Part shown: positions 36,891-48,025 of the stretch, one piece after another
Position numbering within the stretch: position 1 is the stretch's first letter
How the letters are laid out: each line of letters starts with the position of its first letter
Assembly: GCA_951394045.1 (NCBI GenBank)
Contig: OX595990.1
Span: 1,054,001 to 1,118,000, forward strand
Direction of reading: 5' to 3'
Length of the DNA: 64,000 nucleotides
DNA from: Nitzschia sp. DOCU1
Lineage: Eukaryota > Bacillariophyta > Bacillariophyceae > Bacillariales > Bacillariaceae
Program-made: the position numbers and the translations under genes
The notes under the pieces: model-generated
The model's database searches: none
Seen by the model: only the letters and a program-made list of their open reading frames with translations
What the model was told of the DNA's origin: nothing

Positions 36891-38420
36891 TTAGTTGGAT
36901 GTTGAATCATGGTACGTCACGTCCAGATGGACGCCGTAAAATGGAAAGCCGTCTCGTCTCCAAATGGCATACAACCGACCCATGGATTGGTAAGATACGT
37001 ACATTGTTTTGCCATCTGGACTAAAGGCCAAACCAGCCGTTTCGCCGAGAAGAACAGTCGACTCCAAAATTGTAAAGTAGCGCCCCTGCCCGTCACGGGC
37101 GTGGACACCAGCTCGTGTTCCAACGTCTTCCGTAAAATATAAGAGCTCGGCATCATCTTGAAGGATCCGATTAAGTGTGTCAGGTTGACCGTCAAAGAGA
37201 CCGGATAGAGTTGTAGTGCGGGAGTAGGTTCCCGTGTCCATATCCAACGAATAGAGCATTTTGATTCCCTTGCAGATAAAGTACAATTCATTTTTGTACA
37301 TGTCCATGCCTTCTGTGGAAGGATAGTACAACAAAGCATTGTTTGCCGCCTCAATTCGGTCGTCCGTCCATGAAAAAGTTCCTGCATCGGGATTGTCACT
37401 ATCTGGCTCGAGCAAGAGATATTGAATGTCGCCTTTACCATGAAGTATGTCCCACCAGGAGATATCAGTGACGTCCAAGACATCTTCATGTTTCTTCATC
37501 TTGGGAATGAAACGAGCCAGTGTTCCGTTCGGCATATCTTCAGTGACATAAAAGGCAGGAGCATTCAGGTCGCGAACATCAACGGTAAACGACTCCCATT
37601 GTCCACCCTCGCTTCCCAGTGTAAGCATCTCCGGTTCGCGCACACCCGTAGGATCGACTTGGTACAAGTTACCCGAGGGTGTTTCTTCGCAACTGACCCA
37701 CGTCCCCCAGGGTGTCTTGCCTCCTCCACAGTTGCTCTTGGTGTTCTCGAGCACCATTTGATAATGGATGATATTTCCTTCCGAATCAAAGGTGACGGCC
37801 CCAGCTCCTCCTAATCCATCACTTCTAACTTCGGAATTTGAGACGAGGATCCAACCTCCCTGGTTCTCTTCTCGGGGATCTGCAAAGCAACCAGCCCCAT
37901 CGGGAAGGAAATGAAAGGGGGCTTCCGAGAAATCTCCATCATGATACTTCACGGGGAATCCCGAACGAGCAAGAAGTTTGCTGTCCAATCCTTCAGACAA
38001 CCACAACAGATCTTTAAACGTGGTCAAATTCCCAGGTTGATAGGTAAAAACACCAGGAGGTGGCGTCGAGAGCAGGTATGGAGGCATTGTAGGGGTGCTG
38101 GAGGGTTGTATGGAAGGTGCCGTGGAGTTTAGTGAATCAGGAAAAGTGTTGAATGAACCAAAAAACGATAGCCCCGTTGGTCTAAAGGTCGGAAAATCTG
38201 TCGGCATTGGAGTGGGTTCGGGTGTCTCCTTGGTCTTTTTCAACCATCGTTCCAAGTGGGACATGTGCCGCTGCCGCAAATGATTCATCGAGGACACGCC
38301 GTTGACTTCTTCCAATGATTCATCCTGCGCCACATTGGTATTTGGCAATGCTGCCGATGCCGACAAAAGTTGCAGGGCAAGCCAACAGAGAATAAAGTCT
38401 GACTTTGAAAGCTGTCCCAT
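36891..38420 (-). CDS. Secreted PhoX-like phosphatase (copy A)
   Basis: 509 residues with a signal peptide (about 1-24, LCWLALQLLSASAA), a Pro/Thr-rich linker and a PhoX/DUF839 beta-propeller domain from about 130 to 500. Family hallmarks are GGWILVSNSE, KTPWGTWVSCEE (the Cys-Glu-Glu metal site, residues 244-246), YVTED, and ETAGLAFSPDGKTMYVSYQ near the end. Bacterial PhoX enzymes are Ca/Fe-dependent alkaline phosphatases that release phosphate from organic esters outside the cell. The conserved CEE suggests the metal site survives. It is a paralog of the gene at 48026-49645 and lies on the same strand as the VTC and PstS-like genes, consistent with phosphate scavenging. Confidence 0.85.
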   Translation of the reverse strand: MGQLSKSDFILCWLALQLLSASAALPNTNVAQDESLEEVNGVSSMNHLRQRHMSHLERWLKKTKETPEPTPMPTDFPTFRPTGLSFFGSFNTFPDSLNSTAPSIQPSSTPTMPPYLLSTPPPGVFTYQPGNLTTFKDLLWLSEGLDSKLLARSGFPVKYHDGDFSEAPFHFLPDGAGCFADPREENQGGWILVSNSEVRSDGLGGAGAVTFDSEGNIIHYQMVLENTKSNCGGGKTPWGTWVSCEETPSGNLYQVDPTGVREPEMLTLGSEGGQWESFTVDVRDLNAPAFYVTEDMPNGTLARFIPKMKKHEDVLDVTDISWWDILHGKGDIQYLLLEPDSDNPDAGTFSWTDDRIEAANNALLYYPSTEGMDMYKNELYFICKGIKMLYSLDMDTGTYSRTTTLSGLFDGQPDTLNRILQDDAELLYFTEDVGTRAGVHARDGQGRYFTILESTVLLGETAGLAFSPDGKTMYVSYQSMGRLYAIWRRDGFPFYGVHLDVTYHDSTSN

Positions 38421-39194
38421 TTGTAAATCAATCAGCAGTGATGCCGATGGTTAATAGGAGAGATCCGACTGTGATCCCGACGGAGAGAAATGCCGAAAAG
38501 TGGAAAAGTGGGACAACCTCCTCCTGCCTTTCGGCTACTTTCGGCGGGAAAATCCTGCCGGCTCGCCCTCCTCCCGCGTCAAACCGTTGAACGATTAACC
38601 CCTTTTGAATATTCATCAAATTTTCATGTATTTATGCAGCAACTTAACAAAGGGGTCATGACCTCAACCATGTGTAACTTTGTCGCCTTGCCCGTCTGCG
38701 ATGATGGCGCGAAGATAACATCGATTGAATGGACTAAAGCGACTAAAAGTTGTTTTGGCTTCGCATTTTGTGTCGCTTGCGACAAAGATCTTTCTCCGGT
38801 GTTCGCCCTCCCGCACGAATATTCCGTGCTTTTCTCGCGTTGGCGCTACGGCATGTTCCGGTCGTGAAACCCACATGCGTATCTCTTCCGTAGAAATTGT
38901 ACGGAGGAATCCATCTGCTGTTCCCCGCGCCGCATCGCGTCCCCCCCCCCCGGAATTCCGCCACATGCATCCAACGCAACCTCTTTGGGTGGCTGCCCGC
39001 ACCCCTTCGCATCGGTAACAGGCCCGAGACGATATGCAATAACACACAATCCAATAGCAGTGGCGAAGACGGTGTTTTGCGCTCTCGAAGGGCCAAGAAC
39101 AACTTGTTCGTGGACAAACTTGTGCCTGTTGGAACCGAATACGACTTTTTAGGAGCCGAAAGGCGCAACCACTACTTGAATAAACCAAACAACC
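38421..39194. promoter_or_regulatory. Divergent intergenic region
   Basis: 774 bp between the PhoX-like gene (minus) and the mitochondrial carrier (plus). It contains a run of ten C at about 38941 and a palindrome GAATATTC at 38607-38614, about 190 bp upstream of the PhoX-like ATG. The large overlapping open frames on both strands have no family resemblance and are not called. Confidence 0.45.
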
Positions 39195-40319
39195 ATGACT
39201 AACAGCAACAACGACAATGAAGTGATTGACCCCGAGGAGTGGGAAGAATGGGATGGGAAATCTCCCTTTTGGGTGCACTGTGTGGCCGGCAGCATGGCGG
39301 GAGTGGCGGAGCACACGTTGGTGTATCCCTTGGACACGGTCCGCACTCACATTCAAGTGTGCGCTGCGTGCCACTTCAAGCCGAAAGCAATGGCCATGCA
39401 TCAGCATGCGAGTTTGCTGCAAAAGGCAGCGTCGCCCGCCTTTCACGGCCCTCCGGCAGGCATGTGGCAAACGATTCGTCAATTGATGAATCAACAAGGA
39501 CAAGCGCTTGCTCTGGAAACAGCAGCCACAACGGTTGCCCCGAACAGCGGCAACACGACTCTTTCGCTGTCTCAACTCGCCGGAGTCACGCGGTTGTGGC
39601 GGGGCGTTCAGACGATTCTGATCGGCTGCATTCCAGCCCACGCTCTCTATTTTAGTGCCTACGAACTCGTCAAGGCGGCAACCTTGGATGACCAGGGAAA
39701 TGTGACAACGTACGGCAGTGCTCTAGCAGGTGCCGCAGCTGTGACTGGTCATGATATCATTCTGGGACCGCTGGATACCGTCAAACAACGGTTGCAGCTC
39801 GGTCATTATCGCGGCCTGTCCCACGCACTTTCGACCATGGTGGCCAATGAAGGCATGGTCAGTTTGTACCGAAGTTTCCCGATTACTCTAGCGACGAACA
39901 TTCCGTACGGAGTCGTCATGGTGGGAACGAACGAATTTTGTAAAAAGCAGTGGTCCTCCAACGGAGAATTGACCTTGGGTGTGACACTGGCCAGCAGCTC
40001 ATTGGCGGGCTTTTTGGCGGCAGCCTGCACCACTCCCTTGGATCGTATCAAGACGTACTTGCAGACTCAGCAATTGACACCGGCTTGTTCGGTGGGTGCG
40101 GCTCCCCGAGAGCATTGCCCGATCAAAGCTACTAGTAGTGGCGGCCAACCCCTCGTGGCGGGATGGCGACAAGCTGCCGTTCGCATTTTCGAGACGGAAG
40201 GTGCGATTGGATTCTTCCGCGGCATGACGCCGAGGGTTTTGTCTCATACACCGGCAGTGGCGATCTCATGGACGACCTATGAAACCGCCAAGCAATATTT
40301 GCAACGAATAGAATGGTAA
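39195..40319 (+). CDS. Mitochondrial carrier, mitoferrin-like
   Basis: 374 residues with three SLC25 repeats. Their signature motifs are YPLDTVRTHIQ (about 44), GPLDTVKQRLQ (about 191) and TPLDRIKTYLQ (about 280). The first repeat reads AGSMAGVAEHTLVYPLD and the end of that repeat PAHALYFSAYE. Both match the mitoferrin (iron carrier) subfamily more than other carriers. TLATNIPYGVVMVGTNE also follows the mitoferrin pattern. A poorly conserved insertion rich in Ala/Gln (about 55-125) lies in the first matrix loop. Predicted role: import of iron across the inner membrane for Fe-S and heme synthesis. Assignment to mitoferrin is moderately sure, to the carrier family very sure. Confidence 0.85.
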   Translation: MTNSNNDNEVIDPEEWEEWDGKSPFWVHCVAGSMAGVAEHTLVYPLDTVRTHIQVCAACHFKPKAMAMHQHASLLQKAASPAFHGPPAGMWQTIRQLMNQQGQALALETAATTVAPNSGNTTLSLSQLAGVTRLWRGVQTILIGCIPAHALYFSAYELVKAATLDDQGNVTTYGSALAGAAAVTGHDIILGPLDTVKQRLQLGHYRGLSHALSTMVANEGMVSLYRSFPITLATNIPYGVVMVGTNEFCKKQWSSNGELTLGVTLASSSLAGFLAAACTTPLDRIKTYLQTQQLTPACSVGAAPREHCPIKATSSGGQPLVAGWRQAAVRIFETEGAIGFFRGMTPRVLSHTPAVAISWTTYETAKQYLQRIEW

Positions 40320-40979
40320 AGGAAACTTTCAAAGAAAAAGACAAATGCGAGCTAGAAGGAATGATTTTTGGAAACACCATCATTGGACAAGCAACAACCA
40401 AGGCTCGCCATATAGCATGTAACGAGTTAGGCAGACCAAAACAAACTACAAACTAGCATGTCAGCATCATCAGCTTAGAGAATCGCTGGCTGCCTGGCAT
40501 TTGGTGAGACAAAATACTCTGCTGTTAGACTTTCTACAGAGCTCCGAGAGAGCCTTCCGTGGCGGAAAGGATCGGGAAAAAAGATACTCTGTAGAAAAGT
40601 CGACTCGACTCATAGGGCTAAAAGGAAGAGATCCACGTCACTCGTGGCATGAAACTTTAGGATACCTCGGAGTTTCGCCGTTCTTCGCATCGCAAGTCGT
40701 TCTTCCTGACATCTACCGATACACACATTTGTTGAACCTCCAAGAGGCCTTTGTGACACGACATGAAAGATGTTGATGGGATGTCGATCAACTGCAAACG
40801 AGTGACACTCCCTCACATTTTCGGTATTGGGCCAGTCCACGCAACAATCCTCCAGTTTGCAGACCTTGGTCTCACAATTTACAATTCAATAACATCGATA
40901 GCAAGCCAACAACAGGGACTCACCAACACCCAAACAAGACACATTCATAAACTCGGACAAGACCAAATAGAACTAGAAA
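40320..40979. other. Intergenic
   Basis: 3' flank of the carrier gene and 5' flank of the EF-hand gene. One 91-codon open frame (40501-40776) has no family resemblance or splice support and is not called. The last 60 bases are A-rich. Confidence 0.45.
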
Positions 40980-41535
40980 ATGAGCATGAGTATGATGATT
41001 CGAACAGCAATGACGCCGGCAACAGTCGGAACCCTCTGCAGTGTTTCGGCGCGTGCATTTGCCACATCCATTCCTGCTGCCAGCGTTGCCTTTGACAAGT
41101 TCAAAGGAGTTCTTCGAGACTATCGTCTCGCGAAGTAAGTCTTCATTCTTGCTTCCAAAGCCGTTGCAATTCGAGCAATAGTTAATCTAACAGGTAGTCG
41201 TTCGCTTTTGTTGTTACAGCTTTGATCACACATTTCCAAAGCGATACGTCAAGGATTTTATTCGAGGCGTGGACAAGAAACACGACAGCTTCTTGGACAG
41301 GGATGAATTGTTATCGTTTCTCGGTTGCATAGGCGCATCTGAACGATTGACTCCGGAGGAGCTGGATCAAGTAATGAACGAAATCCTGACGGACACGGTA
41401 CCAACGCAAAACTTTCCACGTGTTCCTGTTCGAATGATGCAAAACATGATGGCAACGCCTCAAAACTGTCCACGTGTTCCAGTGGAAAAGATGCAAACCA
41501 TTATGCTTGACGCTATCCGCAGAGGCGAGATGTAG
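40980..41535 (+). CDS. Small EF-hand protein, organelle-targeted
   Basis: Two exons (40980-41134 and 41220-41535) joined across an 85-nt intron (GTAAGT donor, TTACAG acceptor) give 156 residues. The N-terminus ends in VSARAFATS, which resembles either a signal peptide with an ASAF-like plastid motif or a mitochondrial presequence. One EF-hand loop is clear in exon 2 (DKKHDSFLDRDELLSFL), with Asp/Asp/Glu at the expected ligand places. The C-terminus holds a tandem 18-residue repeat (QNFPRVPVRMMQNMMATP, then QNCPRVPVEKMQTIM). A calcium-sensing role in an organelle is inference. The alternative of an unspliced 88-codon ORF starting in exon 2 lacks an ATG. Confidence 0.68.
41407..41505 (+). repeat. 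Two-copy 54-nt tandem repeat inside the EF-hand gene
   Basis: The blocks 41407-41451 and 41461-41505 match closely (caaaactttccacgtgttcc versus caaaactgtccacgtgttcc). The period is 54 nt, in frame, so the repeat adds 18 residues. Confidence 0.8.
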
Positions 41536-41695
41536 AGCTGCTAGATAGATAGAAAAACGCTACAAACAACACATCATAGAAGTTAACTTGCTAGAGATTC
41601 TACTACTAGAGAGCATTCAAAACAGTATTTTCGCAAGATCAACTTTTTAGACGGAGTAGTCTAAGTCCATTCGGGGGTTCTGATTTTGTGGGAAA

Positions 41696-43993
41696 TTACA
41701 ACTCCTGGCTCTGGGATGCAATTTCAACAAGTTTGGTGACAAAGTTGACCGTAAGCACGAGTGCCACGGTGGATCCCAAGAAAAGGGGGCCGATGGGGTC
41801 GTCCCACCGAGCAGGGATCCGAGATCGAATCTGGTCGGCACGCCACAAAAATGTGTGCAAGGCGTAAACACAGAATCCCAACGAAATAGGCAACAATGCC
41901 AATGCATACCACTCTCCCCAGGTTTCGCCACTCTGTTCCGAGAACGCTAGAATACCCGAAGCAATCGAAGACAAGATAACACCATAGTGCAACCAGTGGA
42001 GGTAGGTACGCTCGTTGGCGAAAAACACCTTTGGCTCGATTTTCTGAATCGAAGTTGGAGCGACAATACCCTCAGAGAAGTTGTTGTACCTTGAGCAGAA
42101 AGGGAACATCCAACTGCAGCAACCCTCCTCTTCCCCATCGTCATAAAGATCTTCGGGTTTGTCAAAATAGTCAAAGCCACTCGTACTGGTCGCCTTCTCC
42201 CCGATAAGACCAATGGCAGCAGCACTCGAAGCATGAGTTCGGCCTACCGCAGTATCCTTTCGATTTTGAGCCGTGTCTCCAAACGGCAACAAGTGGTTGT
42301 AAACTTGGTTCGCACCAGGTCCCGCACCGACGTCAGGATCCGCCAAGATACGCCCACCACCCGACGCAATAATAGACTCGCGCAGCGACACGTCGTCCAC
42401 CCAGTAGGGAACGCTGCGAACATCCTCCGGCAACAACACGGCACATCCATGACAGTACTTGGAATACTTGTGGCACTCGTACAACAACCCAGAGTTTTGC
42501 AAATCCGTTACCCATTTAGGGGGAGTCAAGTTTCCTCCCTTCAACTCCAACTTGATTTCCAACACCGCATGGGGAAATCGTGTAATGTTGTTGGGCTCCA
42601 AAATCCAAGAGGGATCGCGGTGCCAGACCTTCATATCTTGTAAATCATAGCCACGCTCGGAAATCATACACAAGTTGGTGTCCAACGAAACGCGGACGGT
42701 GGCATCAAACGGGATTTGAAAGGCCGTACGCATGCACTGAGTGCGTACTGTCGGCACCAACTGCTTACTGACACAGACTTGAGTAATTTCTCGAACCAAG
42801 GTCTCCCACTCGTCGACTTCCTTCTCTGATTTACCCTTGGCCCTCATGGCCTTTTTCTTCTCTTCAATAGGGTAGGTTCCCTTGAGAACGGACTGCACTT
42901 CTTTTTCATCAATCTGCAAACAAAGTTGTTGTTGAGCCCACTGGATGCGCAATAATTTAAATGGTCACAAATAAGAAAAGTGTCGACTGACTCACCACAA
43001 AGCGTTCCTTCACGGAAACTTCGCCCGTCCACTTATCGTTGTGGGTCTTCCGTTCCACAAATACCATTGTCGGATCGCCTGGTCCATACCATCGGAGACG
43101 GAGAGCAATCGCACCAGGGGACTTGTCCAGACGGCCGTGATACAACTCCAACTGATCGTTATCCAAGTAGACCGAGTTTGTGAATTGCGAGTCGCTCTCC
43201 CCAGTGGAAGTCTTCTGCAAAAAGACGGGCAAATGTCTCAACACAAAATACTTGACCCGACTAACGTCCTCCGTCTTGATCCAATATTTCGTGGTAGATC
43301 GAAGGAAGGACTGCGAGGCATCCTGGTTTTCCTGTGCCACCTGATCGTCGCGGATCTTGGCGTACATCTGGGACAGTCGAACCACCAGATCCGAATAATC
43401 CCCGCGGACCCAGGCCTGAGCATGCATACGAGCCACATAAAAGGCCTTGCAGGGATTATAAGGCAGATTTTTGTCGTGCTTTTTGAGGATCTTGTGAAAT
43501 CCCATAAAGTTCAAGTTCACATATTTCTCCAACCTTAAGAAATCGTCCGCAATCGTGTCGGCAAGTTTTCGGATCTTTTCCTTTTGTTTGACATAGTCCA
43601 TTCCTTCCGCCTCGGCAATCTTGTGGCGAAGCTCCGTCACTTTCTCCAAGGTGAACTTTTCTACTTTGGTCAATTCGGCGTCAATTAACTTTAGAAAGGA
43701 CTCCTCCGTGGCCGTTGTATTGTCCATCGCGAGGCCCCTAGCATTCGTCTGGGGCGGAGTAGTCAACGACACTTGACGATTTTCTAGATCCACTCTGTTG
43801 GCAACATCAGCAATGCATTTTTCGTGTGAGCTTTCTGACACGGCATGCACCTTGGGCACGGAGAGAGAACTTACCCACTGGGAGAAATTTCTGCCAACAT
43901 TCGGATGATATTGTCGAGCTCTGCATAATTCAAATACGCCGCGGCGCCATATTCCGGCGCAATGTTAGCCTTGAGATGCTCTCCGTACTTCAT
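41696..43993 (-). CDS. SPX-VTC polyphosphate polymerase (VTC4-like)
   Basis: Three exons: 43875-43993, 42996-43794 and 41696-42913. The introns are about 80 and 82 nt; an alternative acceptor at 43831 would add 36 nt. Total about 711 residues. SPX domain: MKYGEHLKANIAPEY at the N-terminus, then KVEKFTLEKVTELRHKI and YVNLNFMGFHKILKKHDK, with the Lys cluster that binds inositol pyrophosphates. VTC catalytic tunnel: ALRLRWYG, FVERKTHND, RTAFQIPFDATVRVSLD and AVLEIKLE, the basic and acidic residues needed by VTC4 to make polyphosphate from ATP. The C-terminus has three spans of a DUF202-type membrane domain. Predicted role: acidocalcisome or vacuolar polyphosphate synthesis controlled by phosphate status. 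It lies next to PstS-like and PhoX-like genes on the same strand. Confidence 0.9.
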
Positions 43994-44743
43994 GGTGGAT
44001 CACTAACTACGCTACTAGCTTGTGGGGCTGATAGGGATCCAAAGTGGAAGGCAAGGCTTTTGACTTGCTGCGGTTTGCCTTGAAAGTGAAGAGGCGAAGG
44101 CAGTGAATAGTGAATGTGAGAGTGGGAACTTCCCCTATTTCTCGAATGCCCGGAGTGCAGAGATGCAAAAGCAGGTGCGATGACGCCTCCCGCCGACCCC
44201 GCCACCAAAACTCCGTCGACGTCGTACGATACAAACAATTTCAATTCTTTGTGAAGATTCGATTCTTTGGCACGGCCCGCGCATGCAAGTGCACCATACG
44301 ATTAGGTGCGCGCAGGGCGATCCAATAAGATTCACGGTGGATTCACAAGTCGATGTAGTCAAGGATCGCGTTTGCTGCTCGCTCTCTAGTAGTAGCTCTC
44401 CCTTTGGATGCACACCAATTAGTCGACGAACGAGCCCTGGGACCACTTCCGCTACTAGCTAGTTGCTAACTACTGGAAAGTTCTCCTTTAAAATATGCTT
44501 TAACTATCTACTCTAGGTAGTAATAGCCCCACCCACCCTATCTACTACTAGCGTGGTCATGCTCCCACCTGTCAGCTCCACAACAAAGTGTGCGAACAAC
44601 AAGCAACACTCTAGAAGAGCGGCAGTATCATGCATGGTTCAAATTGAAAGTATTAAATGATAGATTAATGAAACTAATATGCACCAAAAAGCGCCCTTGT
44701 GGCTTTTTGCAGACCCCAGTAAAATTTGCTCCAACGTAAACAA
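43994..44743. other. Intergenic: promoter side of the VTC gene
   Basis: 750 bp with the 5' flank of the VTC gene and the 3' flank of the second PstS-like gene. From about 44385 to 44560 there are many CTAGTAG/CTACTA motifs (gctactagctagttgctaac). No gene seen. Confidence 0.5.
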
Positions 44744-47104
44744 CTACTTGCTTGAAAAATATCTCCTGCGCAAGTAAGGATAGGCAACGACAGCGACGAT
44801 CGAAACAACGACAACAACGGCCATACTTCCAACAGCAATGGCGACTGTGTTCTTGGATTCTTCTTCTTGCGTGGTGTCAACTGACGTAGCATAGGGTGCG
44901 CCGCTCAACCGATCATACATCTCGTCCCTTTGTTTACCAACAATGGGAACGTAGCCACCGTTGGAACTTATCAATTCGGGGTGCGAGAGACCAAACTTGA
45001 TGAGTGGCTTGGAATCTCGCAACGAGTCGGGGTTGTTGTAAAGATTCACATTGACAGAACGGACAAGCGCGTAGCTGCCATCCGCAATGGTCGTCTCTGA
45101 CGGGGTCACGAACGCTTCAAATGGAGTTCGAGCGAGGGGAGCAGCCCAGAAGACATCTTGGTGTTCGAAGTAAAAGACGTAGCCCACATAGGTGACTGCG
45201 TCGTCGTGTTCCAACAAGTAACTGAGAGCGTCAAAGCCAATGACTTCGACGTAGGGCTTGGGGCGAGTATCAGAAATGTGCTCGCCCTTGTTATAGTCTG
45301 GGAGGATTAGCTTGGAGAAACTAGTAAAGGAACCGTCGTTCCAAAAGTCTCCAGACAACTGAATTTCCTCGTCGGCGCAACGGGAGTCAAGTTCACTCCA
45401 CTTGTGCGTGTTCAAGTCATAGTCGTTGTTCTTCAAGCAGTTCGGGTCCCAACCAGACTGCTGTAGTTCAAGATCATTGTAGCTGGAGTACATCCAGCGA
45501 AGCTGATCCATGGTCAGTCCTCCTAGGAGGCGAACACAATGTTCCCCCATGCCACCGATGGGAAACAGGACCGACATTCCATCAAGGGCAACATCGATCT
45601 GAATGATAGATTTTCCCAATTGATCCCCGTCTTCTTTGATACAATCGTAAACAAACTTTTTGCCGCGACGAGGAGCGGCTTCTTCCTCCGGGTCGAAATC
45701 CCTTGACATCAATCCGATATCAACAGAGTCACCCGATTCGGTACTGGCACAAGAGCGGTACGCACCAGCATTGCTACCTCCCCCTTCAAGTTCAATGCCC
45801 ATCGGACATGCTATTTTGTATATCTCAGACCAGAGTTCGAGGATTGGGAGGACGGCGTCGCTTCCTGCCATAGTGATATGTCCATTTGACGGGCCACACT
45901 GGGCTCGTAACTCTTCGATATTCAACCCGAGCTGGGATCCCACGCGAGTGTACATTACAAGCTTTTCCCACTCACGAAGGGGCCAATACCCAAGGTCCAG
46001 GAGAACTTGTTGGCCTTCTGCTGAAAGCCCAAACTCAAGGAAGGGACGAGTGAAGTTGAGTGCCCCTGGATCGTTGACCAACCCAATGTACACTTTCTGC
46101 AAAAACGGGTACGCTCCGCTTTCAAAGGTTATTGCCGTCGGCACAACCATATTTCCGTCGTCATCCTCGATCGCGACAGCAATCAAATTTTCGTCCTGAA
46201 AGCTCTTAGACAGCATATCACTCAGGTGATTGAAAGCGATCGCATCATCATTGGCGTTCAAGTACATGGCGAGATCTTCCCAAGTTGCCCCACCAAAGTA
46301 TTCTCTCATCTGTTCGCCTCTACTCGACAGAATGTGCTCAAAGAAGTAGTCGGAGGCACCACCAGTGCCAAGGTCTTCTTCCGGGGCTGCTATAAGAATC
46401 TCGGTGTTGGTACAATTCTCGTTGAGTTCACTCCATAGGTGGGTGGTGTCGTCGCCGTCCAAAAAGGGAACAGACGCCGGATCCCATCCGTTGGAAACGA
46501 GCTGTTTAGTATCGAAAGCAGAAAATATCCACCTGAGTTGGTCATGAGAGAGCCCCCCACCAAGTAGTTCAAGGCATTTATCAGCAGGACCATGCTTGCT
46601 CACTTCTAAGGCGACTCCCTTATTGGCGACATGCAGCTTCAGAAAGAATAAGAGGATCGTGTGAGCAACATTTATACAGCATATCACCACTTAAACGATT
46701 CACACCAGAAGAAACTTGTCACGCACCAAAATTGTTTGCCGTGCCCCTTTCGATCGCAAGCATTGGAAGCCCCACCCATCTTCAGTGTTGGCTTGAGGCT
46801 GGAAGAAAGATCCGGCCATGCTGGCCATATCAACCGGGCCATAAATCAACGAGCTGTCACAAACCCGAGCAGCCGCCGCGTCCCAGGAATTTGCTTGAAA
46901 TGTTACATTGAACCCTGGGCAAAACCGCCCCGAATACACCTTTTGCCAGGCATCTACCAATGCATTGCCGGCGCTGGTGCCGGCCATCGAAAGGGTAATG
47001 TCGGCGGGCGGACATGTTACAACGTTCGGGTCTACCTTGGATTCTGCTGCCGCCGCGGCCAAGGAAAGGGTTGACAAGAACGACAAAAGGCCGACTACCA
47101 ACAT
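44744..47104 (-). CDS. PstS-like double phosphate-binding protein, membrane-anchored (copy B)
   Basis: Two exons (46727-47104 and 44744-46636) with a 90-nt intron (GTGCGT donor, TGAAG acceptor) give 756 residues. After a signal peptide (LLSFLSTLSLAAAAA) the first PstS-type domain starts at DITLSMAGTSAGNALVDAW, then NSWDAAAARVC, LSHDQLRWIFSAF, HLWSELNENC, ASDYFFEHIL, YPFLQKVYIGLVNDP and the VDIGLMSRDFD motif. A second, shorter domain repeats LTMDQLRWMYSSY and HKWSELDSRC. The C-terminus is a single span (VAIAVGSMAVVVVVSIVAVV) and a short basic tail. The fold is known from bacterial ABC phosphate import, but no transporter subunit is nearby. A surface phosphate sensor or phosphate-capturing receptor is inferred. 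It is the intact paralog of 18462-20789. Confidence 0.88.
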
Positions 47105-48025
47105 GTTTTTACGTCTCTAAAGTAGGGTTGGCTTCGAACGAAGTTTCGAATTGATCTTGTGAATATTTTATGCCGGCAAAGGAAAGCGGTAGTTCTCGTT
47201 CGTTGTCGACGACAAGTGCGGATCGTTACGTACGGTGTTCGTTTTGCTGGAGGGCTCTCTTCTTTGAAAGCAGATTGGGCTGGATCTTTCGAAGTGCTGG
47301 GGCGAACTCGAAAGCAGGTACAGCGCCCCGACGTTGCACTGATACTGAACTGTGTTTGGCGATATTATGCCTGGAATGGCCCAATGGACATGTTATTCAG
47401 ACGTTTAAACCAGATTGTTGGGACGGCGTTCTTCTGGTGGCGAAAGTACTGTAGTGTGGACCCATCACCACACGACGTTTTGGTGGCGAAAGAACCAGAG
47501 TGCCAGTTGAATGTTATTTATCGTTGCCTTAAGTTGGCGCTATTTTACTTAGGTCGGCATCCATACATAGGCGCTAATCAATTGAAAGGACCAACAAAAA
47601 TGATGAGTATCTTCCTTCCCCAATTCTTCATGAGATGCCATGGGCTTACCTGTGGGCTTCGCGATGCCTTCCCAAGGAACGCAGGTTGAAGGTGTCACGA
47701 AATGACAGCGAACGCGTTCCCTTCATCCCATCATGCGAGGGGCTATCCTCCAGTAAAATCTTCAATTACTTCAAACTGAGGAGCCTTTCGGTTCCTTGGA
47801 CGTCGTCGAACAAGGGGGAGTGCGTGGTGTAACTATAGTTTTCATTGCATGGAGGGTATGTGCTTTCAATACGCCTCGATGATGCCGAGGGGGAAGATTC
47901 AATCCAAGTAACTGCTATGGAGAGTAGCTAGCTATTTAATCATGAACTATTCGATACATGGCCCCACCATGAGCCTATTATTAGATTGTATAGTAGAGAA
48001 AACTTTCTTCGTAACAACCCTCTTC
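47105..48025. other. Intergenic, 0.9 kb
   Basis: Between the PstS-like and PhoX-like genes, both on the minus strand. It holds the PstS-like promoter (near 47105-47300). A plus-strand open frame (47159-47689, 176 codons) has no family resemblance and is probably chance; a second overlaps it. A short direct repeat (tggtggcgaaag) occurs at about 47434 and 47481. Confidence 0.45.

Noticed and set aside
38607..38614. GAATATTC, a match to the plant/algal phosphate-response site GNATATNC upstream of PhoX-like copy A
   Set aside because: An 8-base site with two free positions is expected about once per 4 kb by chance, and I did not find it upstream of the other phosphate genes.
26887..38950. Ten-base C runs at about 26887 and 38941
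   Set aside because: Simple homopolymers in non-coding DNA, with no sign of a G-quadruplex array or other organised structure.
38664..39641. 325-codon minus-strand frame over the carrier promoter and 5' coding region
   Set aside because: It is rich in Arg/Cys/His with no domain, overlaps a sure gene on the other strand, and crosses a ten-base C run.
47159..47689. 176-codon plus-strand frame between PstS-like and PhoX-like genes
   Set aside because: There is no domain, signal peptide or splice pattern. It overlaps another frame of similar quality and the PstS-like promoter.
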